This document shows, in pieces, positions 14,224 through 22,697 of a DNA stretch of 26,657 nucleotides (position 1 is the stretch's first letter; every line of letters starts with the position of its first letter). The notes below the pieces were generated by a model that was not told where the DNA came from, did not search any database, and saw only the letters and a program-made list of their open reading frames with translations. Made by a program: the position numbers and the translations under genes. The DNA is from JBGPYB01 sp041493035. GTDB lineage: Bacteria; Acidobacteriota; Vicinamibacteria; Fen-336. The stretch lies in contig JBGPYB010000059.1 in NCBI GenBank assembly GCA_041493035.1, forward strand, positions 1 through 26,657, given 5' to 3'.

Positions 14224-15165
14224 ATGACCTATAAGGAGAGATTCACCCTCGTTCTGTTCGCTCTTGTCGTGGTAGCGGCCCCATCCGCGACAGCCGATTC
14301 GTTTACGGTAGGAATTAGTTTGGGTGCTGATTTCTTGGGGAACGGATTCAGCCAAGGAAATACGTCTTCTCTCCCCATTTCAGTGGGCCAGTCATTCAAC
14401 GGACCCGTATTAGGTCCTACAGTAGGTGGTGGCGCATCGGTGGGCGCTAGCGCCTCGGCGGGTCCAGGTCACCTCGGATTGGCGGCCGATTCCACGATGA
14501 CTGTGCCGAATTTCACCTTCGCAAGCGGGTCCATCGCTGGTGCTTCCAGCATTGCCGCCTTCTCTATGGACTTTGTACTCGGCGGACCGCCGGGTACGTC
14601 CGGTACCTTCATACCGGTCACTCTCAATACGGTCCTGACGGGATCTTTTGGAACGAACACCACGAACGGGCCCGGTGTGGGTGGCCTCGTCAACGGGAGC
14701 GCGACCGCCGGGTTAATCTCGAATTCGGGGCAAAGCGGAGCCTTCAGTCTTGGTCAGCTCTATGTGGACAGCGGACGCGGCTTTTCAGAGTCGGGGGTTT
14801 TTGGCGGGCCCTTTGTCTCTCCAGTCTTCAGTGAACGCGTGGGTGACCCGTTCACGGTCACCATGGGTTTCCAACTCGGTACACTCGCATTTGTAACCCC
14901 CGGCACCTACGGCGGCGGTGGACCGGGCTCGGCCGATGCGTTCGGCGACTTTTCGCATGCCCTCGGCTTCCCCACCTCGGGATTCGTTTTCAATCTACCT
15001 GATGGCTTCACGGTCGATTCATTGGATGGCGCGGTCGTGCACAATCAGTTTGTTCCCGTGGGAACGATCGTCACGCCGGAGCCGAACGCTCTCTTCTTGA
15101 TGGGCTCCGGCCTCTTTGCTCTGGGCGGCAGGATTGCCTTGCGGCGGAAGCGCGAGCTCTATTAG
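14224..15165 (+). CDS. PEP-CTERM sorting-domain surface protein
   Basis: 313 residues from ATG 14224, with AAGGGGAG 7 bases upstream. A signal peptide (MTYKERFTLVLFALVVVAA, cleavage near ATA-DS) leads into a Gly/Ser/Thr-rich, beta-predicted body with few charged residues. The C-terminus has the exosortase tripartite signal: PEP in TPEPNALFLMG, a hydrophobic helix (LFLMGSGLFALGG) and a basic end (RRKRELY). Such proteins are processed by EpsH/XrtA-type exosortases and linked to exopolysaccharide or biofilm; no exosortase gene is in the window. The body matches no family I recognise. Base composition is clearly more AT-rich than the flanking kinases, suggesting transfer together with the divergent regulator. 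Confidence 0.85.
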   Translation: MTYKERFTLVLFALVVVAAPSATADSFTVGISLGADFLGNGFSQGNTSSLPISVGQSFNGPVLGPTVGGGASVGASASAGPGHLGLAADSTMTVPNFTFASGSIAGASSIAAFSMDFVLGGPPGTSGTFIPVTLNTVLTGSFGTNTTNGPGVGGLVNGSATAGLISNSGQSGAFSLGQLYVDSGRGFSESGVFGGPFVSPVFSERVGDPFTVTMGFQLGTLAFVTPGTYGGGGPGSADAFGDFSHALGFPTSGFVFNLPDGFTVDSLDGAVVHNQFVPVGTIVTPEPNALFLMGSGLFALGGRIALRRKRELY

Positions 15166-15240
15166 CTGCCCGAGAGCCGTGCCCTGTCGGTGCGCCTGAC
15201 ATCCCGGGCGGCCCGCTCCACGCCGTTCTCGCGACGCTGC

Positions 15241-15319
15241 TATAGAATCGGCCCTCAGGCCAGCCTTCCACGGCACCGCCCACGTTCGTCCCTTCGCCCA
15301 GGTCCGGAGGAGTCCGACG
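15241..15319 (+). promoter_or_regulatory. Promoter and leader of tandem kinase operon
   Basis: TATAGAAT (15241-15248) is the -10 region. The leader ends with GGAGGAG (15306-15312), 7 bases before GTG 15320. The string CCCTTCGCCCAGGTCCGGAG just before the start recurs almost unchanged before the dead kinase at 23691, as does GCCAGCC earlier in the leader. The whole promoter-leader was therefore copied together with the kinase head. No clear -35 box. Confidence 0.55.
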
Positions 15320-17698
15320 GTGATCGGCCCGACGCTCGCGCACTACCGGATCACGGCCGCGATCGGAGCCGGAGGCATGGGCGAGGTCTACCGCGCCACC
15401 GATACGAAGCTCGGCCGCGACGTGGCCCTCAAGGTGCTGCCGCCCGAGATGGCTTCCGACCCGGAGCGGCTCGAACGCTTCCAGCGCGAGGCGAAGGCAC
15501 TCGCCGCCCTCGACCACCCCGGGATCGTCGGCGTCTACTCCGTCGAGGAGGCGGGCGGCGTCCACTTCCTGACCATGCAGCTCGTCGAAGGCCAGTCGCT
15601 CGATCGCCTCATCTCCGGCGACGGGCTCCCGGTCGACCGGATTCTCGCGATCGCCATGGCGCTCGCCGACGCGCTCGCCGCAGCTCACGACAAGGGCATC
15701 GTTCACCGCGACCTCAAGCCCGCCAACGTGATGGTTACGAACGACGGCCGAGTCAAGGTCCTGGATTTCGGCCTCGCCAAGCTCACGGGTGCGGCCGGCG
15801 GAGCCGAGGTCGACTCGGAACGGTCCACCGAGATGCGAACGCGGGAGGGCGTCGTGATGGGAACGATGCCCTACATGTCGCCGGAGCAGGTCCAGGGCCA
15901 GCCGGTGGATCAACGGACGGACATCTTCTCCCTGGGCGTCATCCTCTATGAGATGGCCAGCGGGCGGCGGCCCTTCCAGGGTCGTTCCTCGGCCGCGCTC
16001 GTTTCGTCGATTCTGCGCGACGCGCCGCGCCCGCTCGGCGATGTCCGGCCCGATCTGCCGGCGAAGTTCACCGAAGTCATCGCGCGCTGCCTCGAGAAGG
16101 ACCCCCGAGCACGCCCCCAGACCGCCGAGCATCTCAGCCACGAGCTCGAGGAGCTGCGCGGTGTTCCGTCGGGGAGGCCGACACCCGTCGGGACCCCACG
16201 CGGCCGTCGTCGGCCGGCGGTTGTCCTGGTGGGCGTTGTGGCCGCCTTGATGGCGGTCGTCGCCGGAGTCTGGCGGGCGCGCTCCCCGTCGGCCACCGAG
16301 GCCAGCCTCGCCGTTCTTCCGTTCGCGAACGGCGGCAGCGATCCCGACACGGAGTATCTGAGCGACGGCGTCACCGTGGGCCTGATCAACCAGCTCTCGG
16401 AACTGCCCGCACTCAAGGTCATGTCGCGTCTCAGCGTGGAGCGATTCAGCAAGGGCGCTTCCGACCCTCTCGCCGCGGGTCGCCTTCTCGGCGTGGCCTC
16501 CATCCTCACCGGCAGCCTCGTCGTTCGGGGTGAGAGGCTGGTGATCGACGCCGCGCTGCTCGCCGTCTCGGATGGGCACCAGCTCTGGGGCGATCGCTTC
16601 GAGCGCGGCAAGGGAGACCTGCTGACAATCGAACGTGAGATCGTAGGAAAGATCGGCGAGAGGCTGCGGGTGAAGCTCGCCAATGACCCGGACCATTCGG
16701 CCGCGGCCGTCGACCCCGAGGCGTACGACCTCTACTTGCGGGGCCGCTACGTGATGCTGGGCACGTCCGACGACGGACCCACGCGCGCACAGGAGTTCTT
16801 CCGCCGCGCAATCGAGCGCGAACCACGCCTCGCCATCGCCTACGCCGGTCTCGGCGACAGCTACGTCGACCAGTCGTGGCTCAATTCGAAGGACCGCGGG
16901 CAGACCGTGCCCCAGGCGAAGGCCGCGCTCAAGAAGGCCATCGAGCTGGACCCCCGCCTGTCGGAGGCGCACGTGCTCGCTGCCCAGATCGCCCAGGACT
17001 TCGACTGGGACTGGCCTGCGGCGGAAGCCGCCTACGGGAAGGCGATCGGGCTCAACCCCGGCAGCGACCTGGCCCATCGCGAGTACGCCAGCTACCTGTT
17101 GATCATGGACCGGCCTGACGCTGCGATCGCCGAAGCCCGCACCGCGCAGTCGCTCGATCCCCTCTCGGTGTATGCCACCCACCAGTTGGCCTTCAACCTG
17201 ATGGCTGCGGGGCGCCTGCCCGAGGCGGCAACCCAGTTCCGCGCTGCCATTGAGCTGAACCCGACGTGGGTCTGGGGAAGCATCAAGCTGAGCCTCACCT
17301 ACGCCCTCATGGGAGATCGGACGAAGGCGCTCGCCGCGGCGGCGCGCGCGGACGAGCTGCTCGGGAAGAAGGCCGGGAGTCCGCTCGCGCAGAGCTGGCT
17401 GGCCTGGACCGCATACCTCTGCGGCGACCCGACACGTCTGGAGCAGACGCTCGCTCGGCTCCACGACCAGGCGCGGACGACCTTCGTCGACCCCGCGGTG
17501 CTTGCCGAGCTGTATTATCCAAAGCGCGACCTCGATCGCATGTTCGAGTCTCTCGAACGAGGCTACGACGCCCGCTCTCCTCTGTTGGTCCACCTGGGGA
17601 TTCAGGGGAGGTTTCTCTGGAAGGACATCGCTCGGGACCCGCGCTACCTGAGCCTGGTCAAGCGCATGGCCTACCCGCCCGCGCGGGCGAGCCGTTGA
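15320..17698 (+). CDS. Ser/Thr protein kinase with COG5616 TolB-like domain and TPRs
   Basis: 792 residues from GTG 15320. Kinase domain, about 10-270: GAGGMGEVY, Lys38, HRDLKPAN (129-136), DFG (149-151), SPEQ. A membrane helix at about 299-318 (VVLVGVVAALMAVVAGV) is followed by a TolB-like domain (LAVLPFANGGSDPDTEYLSDG, LTGSLVVRGERLVI) and then TPR units to the end (YAGLGDSYVD, AIELDPRLSEAHVLAA, SLDPLSVYATHQLAF). The kinase would be cytoplasmic and the sensor region outside. The sensor half is of the same type as in the CadC-like regulator at 12088, so one sensor type is coupled to two different outputs. The stop lies 10 bases before the next kinase, so the two form an operon. Confidence 0.92.
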   Translation: MIGPTLAHYRITAAIGAGGMGEVYRATDTKLGRDVALKVLPPEMASDPERLERFQREAKALAALDHPGIVGVYSVEEAGGVHFLTMQLVEGQSLDRLISGDGLPVDRILAIAMALADALAAAHDKGIVHRDLKPANVMVTNDGRVKVLDFGLAKLTGAAGGAEVDSERSTEMRTREGVVMGTMPYMSPEQVQGQPVDQRTDIFSLGVILYEMASGRRPFQGRSSAALVSSILRDAPRPLGDVRPDLPAKFTEVIARCLEKDPRARPQTAEHLSHELEELRGVPSGRPTPVGTPRGRRRPAVVLVGVVAALMAVVAGVWRARSPSATEASLAVLPFANGGSDPDTEYLSDGVTVGLINQLSELPALKVMSRLSVERFSKGASDPLAAGRLLGVASILTGSLVVRGERLVIDAALLAVSDGHQLWGDRFERGKGDLLTIEREIVGKIGERLRVKLANDPDHSAAAVDPEAYDLYLRGRYVMLGTSDDGPTRAQEFFRRAIEREPRLAIAYAGLGDSYVDQSWLNSKDRGQTVPQAKAALKKAIELDPRLSEAHVLAAQIAQDFDWDWPAAEAAYGKAIGLNPGSDLAHREYASYLLIMDRPDAAIAEARTAQSLDPLSVYATHQLAFNLMAAGRLPEAATQFRAAIELNPTWVWGSIKLSLTYALMGDRTKALAAAARADELLGKKAGSPLAQSWLAWTAYLCGDPTRLEQTLARLHDQARTTFVDPAVLAELYYPKRDLDRMFESLERGYDARSPLLVHLGIQGRFLWKDIARDPRYLSLVKRMAYPPARASR

Positions 17699-17708
17699 AG
17701 CACGCCTC

Positions 17709-20700
17709 GTGATCGGCCAGACACTCGCCCACTACCGCATCAGCGCCGCGATCGGGGCCGGCGGCATGGGCGAGGTTTACCGGGCCACCGACACGAAGCT
17801 CGGCCGCGACGTGGCCCTCAAGGTGTTGCCGGGGGAGATGGCGTCGAGCCCGGAGCGCCTGGAGCGCTTCCGGCGCGAGGCCCGGGCCCTTGCCGCGCTC
17901 GACCACCCCAGCATCGTCGGCGTCTACTCCGTCGAGGAGGCGGACGGCGTCCACTTCCTCACGATGCAGCTCGTCGATGGCGAGCCCCTCGACCGGCTGA
18001 TTCCGACAGGTGGGCTCCCGGCTGACCGGATCCTCGACATTGCCACGGCGCTCGCCGAGGCCCTCGCCGCCGCGCACGACAAAGGCATCGTCCATCGCGA
18101 CCTGAAGCCCGCCAACGTCATGGTGACGAAAGAAGGACGCGTGAAGGTCCTGGACTTCGGCCTCGCCAAGATCGGCGGGTCCGGCGACGGGTCGCAGGCC
18201 AACTCGGAGCTGCCGACCGAGATGCGGACGCGCGAGGGCGTCGTGATGGGGACGATGCCGTACATGTCTCCGGAGCAGGTCCAGTGGCGGACCCTCGACC
18301 ACCGGTCGGACATCTTCTCTTTAGGGGTCATCCTCTATGAGATGGCCAGTGGGCAGCGGCCGTTCCAGGGCCATTCATCGGCCGAACTCGCGTCCGCCAT
18401 TCTGCGTGACACCCCGCAACCACTCGGCGAGCGGCGGGCCGATCTGCCCGAAGGGCTCGGACGGGTGATCCAGCGTTGTCTGGAGAAGAGCGTCGTGGAC
18501 CGCTTCTCGTCGGCGCGAGACATGCGTGACGGGCTGCGGGATGTGACGGCTCCGACCTCGCGCCCCCTGACGAGGGCGGATTCTGGTGCGGCCCGTGCCG
18601 ACGAGGGGTTCTGGGTCGCGGTGCTGCCGTTCAAGTACACCGGCGGGAGCGCCGACCTGACCGCCCTCGCCGAAGGCCTGTCCGAGGAGATCGTCACGGG
18701 CTTCTCGCGTTTCTCGTATCTCCGAGTCATCGCGCGCGGCTCTACTTTGCGATACGCCAATGAGGCCATCGACGTGCGGACGGTCGGCAAGGAGATCGGC
18801 GCCCGCTACCTGATGGAAGGGAGCCTCCGCCAGGCAGGCTCGGTGTTGCGCGTCTCGGTGCAACTCGTCGACACGACTTCCGGCGCCAACCTCTGGGCAG
18901 AGACCTACGACCGTCCCTTCCGTCCTGAAGACATCTTCGCCCTCCAGGACGACCTCGTCCCCCGCATCGTCTCCACCTGCGCCGATTCCTTCGGCGTGCT
19001 CGCGCGGAGCATCAGCGACGCGGTCCGAGGGAAGGAGCCTGGCCAGCTCAGCCCCTATGAGGCGCTCATGCGCGGCCTCGGGTATCACCACCGCCTGAAC
19101 CCCGTCGAGCATGCGGAGGCGCGTGCGGCGCTGGAGAGGGCGGTCGAGCGAGCGCCGGCCAACGCCGACTGCTGGGCCATGCTCTCGTGGGTCTACTCCC
19201 ACGAACACGGCCACGGCTTCAACCCCCGACCCGGTTCGCTCGAGCGGGCGCTTGCGGCCGCCCGGCGTGGCGTGGACATCGCCCCCTCCAATCACTTCGC
19301 CCATCTGGCCTTGGCGGTCGTTCTGTACTTGCGCAAGGAGCTCCCCGCGTTCCGGAGCGCAGCAGAGCGCGCCATCTCACTCAACCCGATGGACGGATCC
19401 GCGCTCGCGTACATCGGCCCCCTGATGGCCAGCAGCGACCCGGAGCGCGGCTCAGCCCTCATCCGTCGGGCGATGGAGTGGAACCCCCATCATCCCGGCT
19501 GGTACCGGGTGGTCCTCAGCATCATCGAGTACGGCAAGGGGAGCTACCGCGAGGCCGTGGACGAGGCCGTGAAGGCCAACGCGCCTGACAACTGGGCCAC
19601 GAACGTGGTGCTTGCCGCAGCCCACGGCCAGCTTGGTGATCTCACGGCCGCACGAAATGCCCTGAAAGACCTGCTCGCCCAGAAGGACGCCTTTGCCCAA
19701 TCGGGTGGGGCGCTGATGGGGAAATGGTTCGATTCGCAGCTGGTCGGGCATTTCATGGAGGGCTTGCGCAAGGCGGGGCTGGACGTACCGGCAGCCACCG
19801 GAGCGAGCCTCGAAACAGACAGCGCGAACCCGCAGGCGGCTGGAGGTGGCGCCACTTCGCGACCCTCGGAGAAATCCCACGAGGCCGCGGTCGCGATCGC
19901 GGTGCTGCCTTTCTCGGACATGAGCCCCGCGAAGGACCAGGAATACCTTTGCGAGGGGATGGCCGAGGAGATCATGAACGCGCTCGTCCGGATCGACGGG
20001 ATCCGCGTGGCGTCGCGGATGTCGGCCTTCCGTGCGGGCCGTGACGGCGGCGACCTGCCGGCGATCGCACGCGCCCTCTCCGTCAACCACGTCCTCGAGG
20101 GCAGCGTGCGGACGTCGGGCAGCCGGCTTCGGGTCACCGCCCAGCTCACCGACGTCGCGAGCGGTTACCACCTCTGGTCGGAGCGATTCGACCGGGAGGC
20201 CGCGGACGTTTTCGCCGTCCAGGACGAGATCGCCGCGGGTGTCGTCGAGGCCGTGAAGGCCCGGCTCGCTCCGGGCGCGCACACCGTTCACGCCCGTCCG
20301 CATGTCCGCAACCTCGAGGCCTATCGGAGCTACCTGAAGGGGCGGCACCTTCGGTACGCGAGAGAGGACCACGGCGGGGCCATTCGCGCGTACGAGGAGG
20401 CCATCCGCCTCGATCCGACTCATGCGCCTTCGTGGACTAGCCTGGCGGAAACCAAAGCACTCGCGGCTCTCTTCGGCGCGATCCCGGCACGCGAGGCCTG
20501 CGCGACCGCGAGAAAGGCGCTGGCGACCGCAGTAGGACTGGAGGGAGAGTCGGCGGACAGCCTTCATGGCGAGGGCTGGTTGGCTTTGATCGAACGACGA
20601 TGGCCGGCGATGGAAGCCGCCTGGCGCCGAGCGATCGAGCTCCAACCCACGCACCCGTTGGCCCTGGGCTCGTTCGGGATCAGCCTCTGCATACGCCAGA

Positions 20701-21257
20701 AGCTCGACGAGGGATTTCGCCTCTTGGAGCGCGCCCGGGAAGTCGATCCGCTCGCCTCCTTTCCCTACATGCTCACGGGATTCGCGTTGCTGTGCGGTGG
20801 GAAGCCACAGGAGGCCCACCGTTACGCCGAGGACGCGCTCTGCTTCGAGAAGGAGGACGCCTCGGCCCTGTTTTGCTCGAGCATGGCGAAGGTCGCCCTC
20901 GGGCAACTCGAAGAAGGCATCGCGACTGCGGAGCACTTCGTCGCGGTATCGCACCGCGGGGGCTCCTCCCTCGGTCTCCTGGGGTGGGCACTCGCGATCG
21001 CAGGACGGAAGGGCGAAGCCCGGACACTCCTCGAGGAGTTGCGAGCGCGGCCGGCGGCGGCGCCCACGATCGTGTCCGAGGCCTGGCTGCTCGGCGCGCT
21101 CGGAGAGATCGATGCGGCCTTCGAGGTGCTCGCTCGGGCAGAGGACGAGTACCAGGCCTTCCTCTACTACACCGGGTTGCCCGGCTTCGATCCGTTGCGC
21201 GCGGACCCGCGATTCGCGGCGCTGCTGGAGCGGCTGGGGCTCGTTCCGAAAGGGTGA
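17709..21257 (+). CDS. Large Ser/Thr protein kinase with two successive TolB-like plus TPR sensor regions
   Basis: 1182 residues from GTG 17709, 10 bases after the preceding kinase stop and without a good ribosome site, so translation is probably coupled. Kinase domain, about 10-270: Lys38, HRDLKPAN (129-136), DFG (149-151). The first COG5616-like domain starts near residue 303 (VAVLPFKYTGGSADL, LMEGSLRQAGSVLRV), with TPR units to about 690. A Ser/Ala-rich linker then leads to a second COG5616-like domain near 728 (IAVLPFSDMSPAKDQEYL, LEGSVRTSGSRLRVTAQL) and a second TPR series to the end. No membrane helix is evident, so it is probably cytoplasmic, unlike its neighbour. The last third is homologous to the partial protein at 1-983. 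The double sensor may have arisen by fusion of two such proteins. Confidence 0.92.
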   Translation: MIGQTLAHYRISAAIGAGGMGEVYRATDTKLGRDVALKVLPGEMASSPERLERFRREARALAALDHPSIVGVYSVEEADGVHFLTMQLVDGEPLDRLIPTGGLPADRILDIATALAEALAAAHDKGIVHRDLKPANVMVTKEGRVKVLDFGLAKIGGSGDGSQANSELPTEMRTREGVVMGTMPYMSPEQVQWRTLDHRSDIFSLGVILYEMASGQRPFQGHSSAELASAILRDTPQPLGERRADLPEGLGRVIQRCLEKSVVDRFSSARDMRDGLRDVTAPTSRPLTRADSGAARADEGFWVAVLPFKYTGGSADLTALAEGLSEEIVTGFSRFSYLRVIARGSTLRYANEAIDVRTVGKEIGARYLMEGSLRQAGSVLRVSVQLVDTTSGANLWAETYDRPFRPEDIFALQDDLVPRIVSTCADSFGVLARSISDAVRGKEPGQLSPYEALMRGLGYHHRLNPVEHAEARAALERAVERAPANADCWAMLSWVYSHEHGHGFNPRPGSLERALAAARRGVDIAPSNHFAHLALAVVLYLRKELPAFRSAAERAISLNPMDGSALAYIGPLMASSDPERGSALIRRAMEWNPHHPGWYRVVLSIIEYGKGSYREAVDEAVKANAPDNWATNVVLAAAHGQLGDLTAARNALKDLLAQKDAFAQSGGALMGKWFDSQLVGHFMEGLRKAGLDVPAATGASLETDSANPQAAGGGATSRPSEKSHEAAVAIAVLPFSDMSPAKDQEYLCEGMAEEIMNALVRIDGIRVASRMSAFRAGRDGGDLPAIARALSVNHVLEGSVRTSGSRLRVTAQLTDVASGYHLWSERFDREAADVFAVQDEIAAGVVEAVKARLAPGAHTVHARPHVRNLEAYRSYLKGRHLRYAREDHGGAIRAYEEAIRLDPTHAPSWTSLAETKALAALFGAIPAREACATARKALATAVGLEGESADSLHGEGWLALIERRWPAMEAAWRRAIELQPTHPLALGSFGISLCIRQKLDEGFRLLERAREVDPLASFPYMLTGFALLCGGKPQEAHRYAEDALCFEKEDASALFCSSMAKVALGQLEEGIATAEHFVAVSHRGGSSLGLLGWALAIAGRKGEARTLLEELRARPAAAPTIVSEAWLLGALGEIDAAFEVLARAEDEYQAFLYYTGLPGFDPLRADPRFAALLERLGLVPKG

Positions 21258-21285
21258 TGGCCCTCCGCTCGACGTCCTTCGACTG

Positions 21286-21762
21286 CTACCTCTTCTTCTG
21301 GTAGGTCCCCACCAACTCCGCGTGGGCGATCACGTGTCCCTTCATGGCTGTCTCGATTTGCGCCTTCGTCGCGGCGCCCAGGTCCGGGAGCACGACGTCC
21401 AGGGCGAAGAGCTTGTGGAAGTAGCGGTGCCGGCCTATCGGCGGGCAGGGACCTCCGTAGCCGGTGCGCTTCCAGTCGTTCGTGCCCTCGCGGGTGCCCG
21501 CCGGCAGGTCCTTGGACGCGACGGCCTCGGGAAGCCCTCGTGTCGGCGGCGGGAGGTTGTAGAGCACCCAGTGGACCCAAGTCGTCTTCGGGGCCTTGGG
21601 ATCGGGCGCGTCGGGGTCGTCCACGATCAGCAGGAGGCTCTTCGCGGCCTCGGGAACGCCCATCCAGTCGAGGGCGGGCGAAAGGTCACGACCTTCGCAG
21701 GTGAAGAGGGCGGGTATCTCTTCGCCCGGCGCGAAGGCCGGCGAACTCAAGGCGAGTCCCAT
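21286..21762 (-). CDS. PEBP family protein (YbhB/YbcL, Raf kinase inhibitor-like)
   Basis: 158 residues, the usual length for the family. Signature segments are DDPDAPD (48-54), WVHWVLYNLP (62-71) and GYGGPCPPIGRHRYFHKLFALD-like (101-122), which build the conserved anion/ligand pocket. Bacterial members are cytoplasmic small-ligand binding proteins of poorly defined role. GAGG lies 6 bases before ATG. It is convergent with the kinase at 17709. The name recalls eukaryotic Raf inhibition, but there is no evidence that it acts on the neighbouring kinases. Confidence 0.9.
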   Translation of the reverse strand: MGLALSSPAFAPGEEIPALFTCEGRDLSPALDWMGVPEAAKSLLLIVDDPDAPDPKAPKTTWVHWVLYNLPPPTRGLPEAVASKDLPAGTREGTNDWKRTGYGGPCPPIGRHRYFHKLFALDVVLPDLGAATKAQIETAMKGHVIAHAELVGTYQKKR

Positions 21763-21795
21763 CTGATCCTCTTTTCGACTGTACGCGTCGGCCCA

Positions 21796-22110
21796 TTATG
21801 CGACCCTCAACGGCTTGATGCGCTGGACCGCCGTCTTGATGGCCTGAGCCGCATCCCGCAGATCCACGGCACGCTGCGCGTTGAGCCAGAACTCTGCCGA
21901 GTTGCCGAACAAACGCGAGAGCCGAAGCGCCATCTGCGGACTCACGGCCCGACGCCCCCGCAGGAGCTCGTTGATGGTCTGGCGCGAAACGCCCAATGCC
22001 TCGGCGAGGCCGGAGATGGTAAGACCGTAGTCGGGGAGGAAGTCCTCCCGAAGCATCTCGCCCGGATGGGTGGGGCGGATCCTCCTCTGGCCAGTATTCG
22101 GAATGCTCAT
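21796..22110 (-). CDS. higA: HigA-family antitoxin (first HigBA module)
   Basis: 104 residues from ATG 22110, with GAGGTG 4 bases upstream. An in-frame ATG 14 codons earlier (22152) lies inside the higB coding end and is unlikely. HPGEMLREDFLPDYGLTISG followed by LAEALGVSRQTINELLRGRR is the HigA/XRE helix-turn-helix, and MALRLSRLFGNSAEFWLNAQ is the usual second half. It should bind HigB and repress the promoter at 22413-22441. The order is toxin first, antitoxin second, as is typical of higBA. Confidence 0.9.
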   Translation of the reverse strand: MSIPNTGQRRIRPTHPGEMLREDFLPDYGLTISGLAEALGVSRQTINELLRGRRAVSPQMALRLSRLFGNSAEFWLNAQRAVDLRDAAQAIKTAVQRIKPLRVA

Positions 22111-22123
22111 CTCACACCTCGTC

Positions 22124-22405
22124 TCAGTGGTAGTCGGCGATCTCGACGTCATAAGCGTCCCCGTCGACGAACCGGAAGCAAACGCGCCATTGATCGTTGC
22201 CGGCTATCAAGTGCTGTCCCTTCCGGTCGCGTTCGAGCGCGTGCAATCGGTTGCCGGGAGGGACCTTCAAGTCGTCGAGGCAGGTGGCCAGGTCGACATA
22301 CTCCAGCTTTCGCGTCGCTCGCCGCGCGATGTCCGACGGGAACCGCCGCGACCTGCCGGTGGCGTACAACTCCTGGGTGTGGCTGTCCGCGAACGTCTTG
22401 ACCAC
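22124..22405 (-). CDS. higB: HigB/RelE-family mRNA interferase toxin (first module)
   Basis: 93 residues from GTG 22405. The RelE/HigB fold shows VPPGNRLHALERDRKGQH and NDQWRVCFRF, with a C-terminal DVEIADYH. Family members cut mRNA at the ribosome; the basic Arg/Lys cluster in the RDRKGQ loop and the terminal His-Tyr region are the expected catalytic or RNA-binding surface. HigA starts 13 bases downstream. The start codon is 7 bases from the -10 box, so the toxin may be translated from a leaderless mRNA through GTG, which would keep its yield low. Confidence 0.9.
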   Translation of the reverse strand: MVKTFADSHTQELYATGRSRRFPSDIARRATRKLEYVDLATCLDDLKVPPGNRLHALERDRKGQHLIAGNDQWRVCFRFVDGDAYDVEIADYH

Positions 22406-22412
22406 CAGACCA

Positions 22413-22441
22413 AATGTAATCTGTCACGTGACACGTGTCAA
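22413..22441 (-). promoter_or_regulatory. higBA promoter with overlapping palindromic operator (first module)
   Basis: On the minus strand TTGACA (22436-22441), a 17-base spacer and TACATT (22413-22418) form a near-consensus promoter. The spacer is filled by two overlapping perfect 12-base palindromes: 22422-22433 (TGTCACGTGACA) and 22429-22440 (TGACACGTGTCA). They overlap the -35 box. This is the expected HigA operator layout. Confidence 0.75.
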
Positions 22442-22514
22442 GGGCACTCCCGCCCGCTGGCGATGGATTGACGGGCAAATGTCTCGCGGCAGACAGTGGC
22501 GCCGGTTCCACCGC

Positions 22515-22682
22515 ATGTCCAACCTTGATCGCACGGCCAGCGAGATCCCGGCGGGACGGCGTTTTCTGGGCGGTCTCGTCGCCACCGTCGGCACCCTCGC
22601 GCCAGGTTGTGCGGCACGCGTATCGGCTCCTCGAACCACCGTGGCCGCAGCTCCCAACTTGCGCCGCCGCGCCCCGCGGTAG
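22515..22682 (+). pseudogene. Possible 5' fragment of a Tat lipoprotein gene
   Basis: A 55-codon open frame whose N-terminal half reads like a twin-arginine lipoprotein signal: GRRFLGGLVATVGTLAPGC, with Arg15-Arg16 and a lipobox-like Cys32. The remainder (PRTTVAAAPNLRRRAPR) matches nothing and ends at a TAG. No ribosome site is visible. It may be the stub of a lost exported protein, or chance in GC-rich DNA. It occupies most of the gap between the higBA promoter and the HigA relic. Confidence 0.25.
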
Positions 22683-22697
22683 CAGCGTGCCGAGGCT

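Noticed and set aside
15071..17593. Very long open frame on the minus strand opposite the tandem kinase
   Set aside because: It mirrors the kinase codons in GC-rich DNA; the product is Arg/Gly/His-rich with no domain, while the plus strand has a full kinase-TPR protein.
19452..20954. 500-codon minus-strand open frame opposite the large kinase
   Set aside because: Antisense shadow of a well-supported gene; composition is atypical and there is no recognisable motif.
21240..21290. Possible terminator between the kinase at 17709 and the PEBP gene
   Set aside because: The best stem (AGGG with CCCT) is only four pairs and has no U-run.
21286..21762. Raf kinase inhibitor-like protein as a regulator of the adjacent kinases
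   Set aside because: The name comes from eukaryotic homologues; bacterial YbhB/YbcL proteins are not shown to inhibit such kinases and the gene is convergent, not in the operon.
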